DNA of 47,449 bases. Origin: an uncultured Chlorobiaceae bacterium. GTDB lineage: Bacteria; Bacteroidota; Chlorobiia; Chlorobiales; Chlorobiaceae. The notes under the pieces are model-generated. The model ran no database searches and had not been told where the DNA came from. It saw only the letters and a list, made by a program, of their open reading frames with translations. The stretch's first letter is position 1; the number at the start of each line of letters is the position of its first letter. This document shows, piece after piece, positions 44,298 to 47,449 of this stretch. The position numbers and the translations under genes are program-made. The DNA lies in assembly GCA_903866255.1 (NCBI GenBank), contig CAIPMW010000095.1, positions 1 through 47,449 of the forward strand, written 5' to 3'.

Positions 44298-45707
44298 ATG
44301 AAAAAAAAGAGGGATGTTGTTGTCTTGACAGGGATGCTTTTTCTTGTCGGTTTCAGTATGGCCGGGTGCAGTGGCAGCCGGGAATTAGCGCAGCATGATG
44401 GTGCATTTCCGGCAAGTTATCGTGGCGTTTCACCGGTGGTTTCGGTTGCACCTCTTGATACGGTTATCGCCAGGCTTCCCTATAAAAGTTTTTTTGCGGA
44501 CCAGCCACTGCAAGCGCTGATTGATATGGCTGTGGAGAACAATATTGATCTTCAGGTAGCCGTAAAAAATATTGATTATGCCCAGCAAACGCTGAATGCT
44601 TCAAAACTTGGATCTCTTCCCGCATTAAGTCTGGGAGGGCAGGGCATTCGAAACTACTCATCCGACAATGGGGTCAAGAAAACTCCTGAGGAGTACATTG
44701 CATCAGCTTCAGCCTCCTGGGAACTTGATGTTTGGGGGAAAATTCGCAGCAGGAGTCAATCAGCGCTTGCCTCATATCTAAAAACAGAGGAGGCTGCCAA
44801 AGTTGTGCGTACACGGTTGGTGGCTGATGTGGCGGCTGGCTATTACAATCTTTTGATGCTTGATGCGCAGCTTGCCGTATCAAAGAAAAATCTGGCTCTT
44901 GCCGATACGACACTGAAGATGATTCAGCTTCAGTACACTGCTGGACAGGTCAGTGATCTTGCCATAAAGCAGCAGGATGCGTCGCGTCTCTCAATAGCCG
45001 GTTCCATTCCTCTTATTGAGCAGAATATTGCGTTGCAGGAGAATGCGTTGAGTACGCTTTGCGGGAAAATGCCTGGCCCGATTCGCCGCAATCAGTCGCT
45101 TTTCAATGCAAAAGTGGTTGACAATGTTTCAGTGGGGATTCCTGCAGCCATGCTCCAGAACCGACCTGATGTGCGTGCGGCTGAACTTGCGGTACGAGGT
45201 GCAAATGCCGATATCGATGACGTTGGGGCAACTTTTTATCCCTCGATTGTTATTACTGCCCAGGGAGGAGTAAGTGCCCTTAAAGCAAGTGAGTGGTTTA
45301 CTGTGCCAGGCTCTTTGTTCGGGATGTTGCAGGGCTCCTTGCTTCAGCCGCTGTTTCAGCGTGGGCAGTTGAAAGCAAACTATGAACAGTCTAAAATTAA
45401 ACGGGATCAGGCTGAACTCGGATTCAAGCAATCGGTGTTGAAAGCGGTAGCCGAGGTCTCTGATGCCCTTGTACGGCTTGAGAAGATAAAGGCGCAGGAG
45501 GGTATCGCAGAGGAGCGTGTCGCTTCTTTGAGGATTGCTGTGGGCAATGCGGAAATGCTTTTCAAGAGCGGGATGGCGACTTATCTTGAAGTTATTGTTG
45601 TACAGAGCAATTCGCTTGCCGCAGAGCTTGCTCTTGCCGATCTGCGGAGACAGCATCTGGCTGCCATGGCAGAACTTTATCGTTCAGTTGGCGGCGGATG
45701 GCGGTAG
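44298..45707 (+). CDS. RND outer-membrane channel lipoprotein (NodT/OprM family)
   Basis: A 469-aa TolC-like factor. The signal peptide ends in a lipobox with Cys24 (SMAGC). Two repeated coiled-coil/beta halves follow; NRPDVRAAELAVRGANAD and TFYPSIVITAQGG are the usual conserved block of the second half. Trimers would form the exit duct of the pump. It starts 16 bases after the pump gene with a ribosome site (AGAGAGG). It completes the tripartite system. No clear terminator follows. Confidence 0.93.
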   Translation: MKKKRDVVVLTGMLFLVGFSMAGCSGSRELAQHDGAFPASYRGVSPVVSVAPLDTVIARLPYKSFFADQPLQALIDMAVENNIDLQVAVKNIDYAQQTLNASKLGSLPALSLGGQGIRNYSSDNGVKKTPEEYIASASASWELDVWGKIRSRSQSALASYLKTEEAAKVVRTRLVADVAAGYYNLLMLDAQLAVSKKNLALADTTLKMIQLQYTAGQVSDLAIKQQDASRLSIAGSIPLIEQNIALQENALSTLCGKMPGPIRRNQSLFNAKVVDNVSVGIPAAMLQNRPDVRAAELAVRGANADIDDVGATFYPSIVITAQGGVSALKASEWFTVPGSLFGMLQGSLLQPLFQRGQLKANYEQSKIKRDQAELGFKQSVLKAVAEVSDALVRLEKIKAQEGIAEERVASLRIAVGNAEMLFKSGMATYLEVIVVQSNSLAAELALADLRRQHLAAMAELYRSVGGGWR

Positions 45708-46130
45708 GGTGTACCTTTTTATCCTCTGTCTTCAAGCGGGATGTCATTTTTGTTACAGCACCGACCCGGTACTACGATGTTGGCTTCTGCCCGGTGTTTG
45801 TCCCGTAGTCAGTTAGCTGCTCATTCCGGCTTTGCTTTTGAGCGCGCTTTGATACGGCCTTCGGCCTACTCAGCGGCCGGTCATCGGATGTCGAGTAGCG
45901 CAAAGCGCGTATCAAGGCACAGCACGCCATAATTTTCCGGTTCCAGCGACTAAAAAAATGAGCACCTTGGGCATCCGATTTCCAGCACCAATACTGCCCG
46001 CCCTGTTAACATCAAACTCGCTATTGACAGCATTAAAAATTTTTACTCCAGGGGCATAAAAAAGGAAATCACTCAGTTTAGCTTTATGTTACCATGGAGG
46101 GTTCTTCAATGAGCAAAGAGGGCGGTTGTC
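45708..46130. other. non-coding region of 423 bases
   Basis: No convincing gene is seen between the efflux operon and the P-type ATPase. It holds the hairpin-rich element at 45843-45909. Further on is an AT-rich part (46015-46090) with an A/T run (AAAAATTTTT) that probably carries the ATPase promoter, and a 9-codon frame (46109-46138) with its own GGAGGG ribosome site, whose stop overlaps the ATPase start. Confidence 0.6.
45843..45909. repeat. hairpin-rich palindromic element
   Basis: Outer arms CGCGCTTTG (45843-45851) and CAAAGCGCG (45901-45909) pair perfectly. Inner arms CTACTC (45866-45871) and GAGTAG (45893-45898) also pair, and a small GGCC-TTC-GGCC hairpin sits at 45856-45866. The layered symmetry and GC-rich text differ from the surroundings, as in dispersed extragenic palindromic repeats. 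Confidence 0.55.
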
Positions 46131-47449
46131 ATGCATAAGGTCATTGATCCGAAAGGAGTTGCAGGCCTTTCGGAGGTGGAGGCGGCAGAGCGTCTGGCAG
46201 CGGAAGGGTATAATGAGCTGCCCTCGTCGGGGGAGCGCACTCTTCTTGTGCTTGCGTTCGGCGTTGTCCGCGAGCCGATGTTTCTGTTGCTGGTTGCCTG
46301 CGGGGTGCTCTATCTGGTGCTTGGCGATCTCAATGAGGCGTTGATGCTTCTGGGATTTGTGCTGTTCGTCATGGGGTTGACCCTCTATCAGGAGCGGAAA
46401 ACAGAGCATGCACTGGATGCGTTGCGCGATCTTTCGAGCCCCCGTGCCTTGGTAGTCAGGGATGGCAAAGAGCGGCGCATTGCCGGACGGGAGGTGGTGC
46501 CGGGCGATATTCTTGTGATCAGTGAGGGTGATCGTGTTCCCGCAGATGCTCTGCTTCTCTCGTGCCTGAATCTCTCGGTCGATGAATCGCTGTTGACCGG
46601 TGAGTCGCTGCCCGTCCGAAAATCTGATGACAATCAGGAGAACAAAGAGCCTCGTCCGGGCGGAGATGATCTCTCTTTTGTCTTTTCGGGCACGTTGGTG
46701 GTTCAGGGGCAGGGTGTTGCGAGGGTTATTGCAACCGGCATCAAGAGCGAAATCGGAAAGATTGGCAAGGTGTTGCAGAGCGTTGAACCTGAGGAGACCC
46801 TTTTGCAGAGGGAGACAAACCGATGGGTGCATCATCTGGCGATTGTTGGTCTCTCGTTGTGTCTTCTTGTGGTCATTTTCTACAGCATCACTCACGGCGA
46901 CTGGCTTAATGGATTGCTGGCCGGCGTTACCCTTGCCATGGCAACACTCCCCGAAGAGTTGCCGGTTGTGTTGACCATTTTTCTTGCTTTGGGAGCCTGG
47001 CGCATTTCAAAAAAACAGGTGCTGACCCGCCGGATGCCTGCCATCGAGACACTTGGCTCTGCGACGGTTCTCTGCGTGGACAAGACCGGCACCCTGACCA
47101 TGAATCGCATGACCGTGAGCAAGCTCTTTGCCGGAGAGGAGTTTTTTGATGTTCCAGCGGCTTCAGGGAGCGCTGCGCCAGAAAACTTTCATAACCTGCT
47201 CGAATTTGCCCTGCTTTCCACCCAGCTTGACCCGTTTGATCCGATGGAAAAAGCAATCAAAGAGTCTGGTGATCACTTTCTGATGGAGACTGAACACTTG
47301 CACAAGGATTGGGATCTGGTGCATGAATATCCCCTCTCCAAAGAGCTGCTCTCCATCTCCCGCGTCTGGAAAGCTTCGGAAAGGGAGGAGTATATCATTG
47401 CCGCCAAGGGCGCTCCTGAAGCAATCCTTGATCTTTGTCATTGTGACGA
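46131..47449 (+). CDS. cation-transporting P-type ATPase (partial, runs off window)
   Basis: The first 439 codons of a P-type ATPase. The N-terminal cation-ATPase domain (GLSEVEAAERLAAEGYNELP) leads into the first membrane pair, the actuator domain with LTGESLPV, then membrane helix 4 with PEELPVVLT and the phosphorylation motif DKTGTLT. The start of the nucleotide-binding domain, with KGAPEAILDLC, is at the right edge. The PEELP variant in helix 4 fits P2-like pumps rather than heavy-metal P1B types, which carry CPC or similar and N-terminal metal-binding domains. The ion is not determined. The ATG at 46131 has GAGGG 8 bases upstream. Confidence 0.92.
   Translation, partial: MHKVIDPKGVAGLSEVEAAERLAAEGYNELPSSGERTLLVLAFGVVREPMFLLLVACGVLYLVLGDLNEALMLLGFVLFVMGLTLYQERKTEHALDALRDLSSPRALVVRDGKERRIAGREVVPGDILVISEGDRVPADALLLSCLNLSVDESLLTGESLPVRKSDDNQENKEPRPGGDDLSFVFSGTLVVQGQGVARVIATGIKSEIGKIGKVLQSVEPEETLLQRETNRWVHHLAIVGLSLCLLVVIFYSITHGDWLNGLLAGVTLAMATLPEELPVVLTIFLALGAWRISKKQVLTRRMPAIETLGSATVLCVDKTGTLTMNRMTVSKLFAGEEFFDVPAASGSAAPENFHNLLEFALLSTQLDPFDPMEKAIKESGDHFLMETEHLHKDWDLVHEYPLSKELLSISRVWKASEREEYIIAAKGAPEAILDLCHCD

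Overview
The window looks like chromosome from a green sulfur bacterium (Chlorobiaceae, Chlorobium/Pelodictyon type). This is an inference from gene content: a monomeric NADP isocitrate dehydrogenase and a class I fructose-1,6-bisphosphatase (fitting reductive-TCA autotrophy plus gluconeogenesis), an ArsA/Get3 ATPase with a C-terminal alpha-crystallin-like domain as in photosynthetic lineages, a GTP cyclohydrolase/pyruvoyl-tetrahydropterin-synthase pair, and a hupSLCD uptake hydrogenase. I saw no rRNA, tRNA or CRISPR array.

Layout. 1-2958: a TIR-NACHT-pentapeptide-WD40 protein, open at the left edge, with two nearly identical 126-bp WD40 units. 3024-6669: mutS2, then pgsA-pgpA for phosphatidylglycerol synthesis. 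6648-10643 (minus): a GH13 glycosidase, yjbQ and dxs. 10839-17127: a PcrA/UvrD helicase coupled to a glycosyltransferase, a nitroreductase, the Get3d-like ATPase and fabI. 17342-19567: icd with a strong terminator. 19657-21018 (minus): an orphan 453-aa protein.

21204-23580 is the most disturbed stretch. It holds an excisionase-type DNA-binding gene, a 46-codon gene fragment, an AAA-ATPase remnant that lost its P-loop region, an intact AlbA_2/ATP-binding regulator and a truncated pglZ-like fragment. I read it as the remains of a BREX-like defence island. A 139-bp miniature inverted-repeat element (MITE) interrupts the ATPase remnant; removing it and one copy of its target duplication restores the reading frame exactly.

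23710-30317: ymdB-like phosphodiesterase and fbp converging on a shared terminator, recJ, a flippase-like/PAP2 membrane pair, a cation diffusion facilitator and a 60-aa small protein. 30495-34200: a 1019-aa multidomain protein (RelE-like N-terminus, SF1 helicase, ankyrin repeats, coiled coil) followed by an HD-domain protein. 34426-38419: uptake [NiFe] hydrogenase operon hupS-hupL-hupC-hupD, which would feed H2 electrons to the quinone pool. 38463-39549 (minus): folE and a PTPS/QueD-like gene, overlapping.

39833-45707 is a complete tripartite RND efflux operon (lipoprotein adaptor, pump, outer-membrane channel) with an 11-G tract about 100 bp upstream. 45708-46130 is non-coding with a hairpin-rich element. 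A P-type cation ATPase begins at 46131 and runs off the right edge.

The best candidates for unusual biology are the TIR-NACHT protein, the decayed island with its MITE, and the RelE-like/helicase/ankyrin protein. All function calls come from motif recognition by eye, without database searches.
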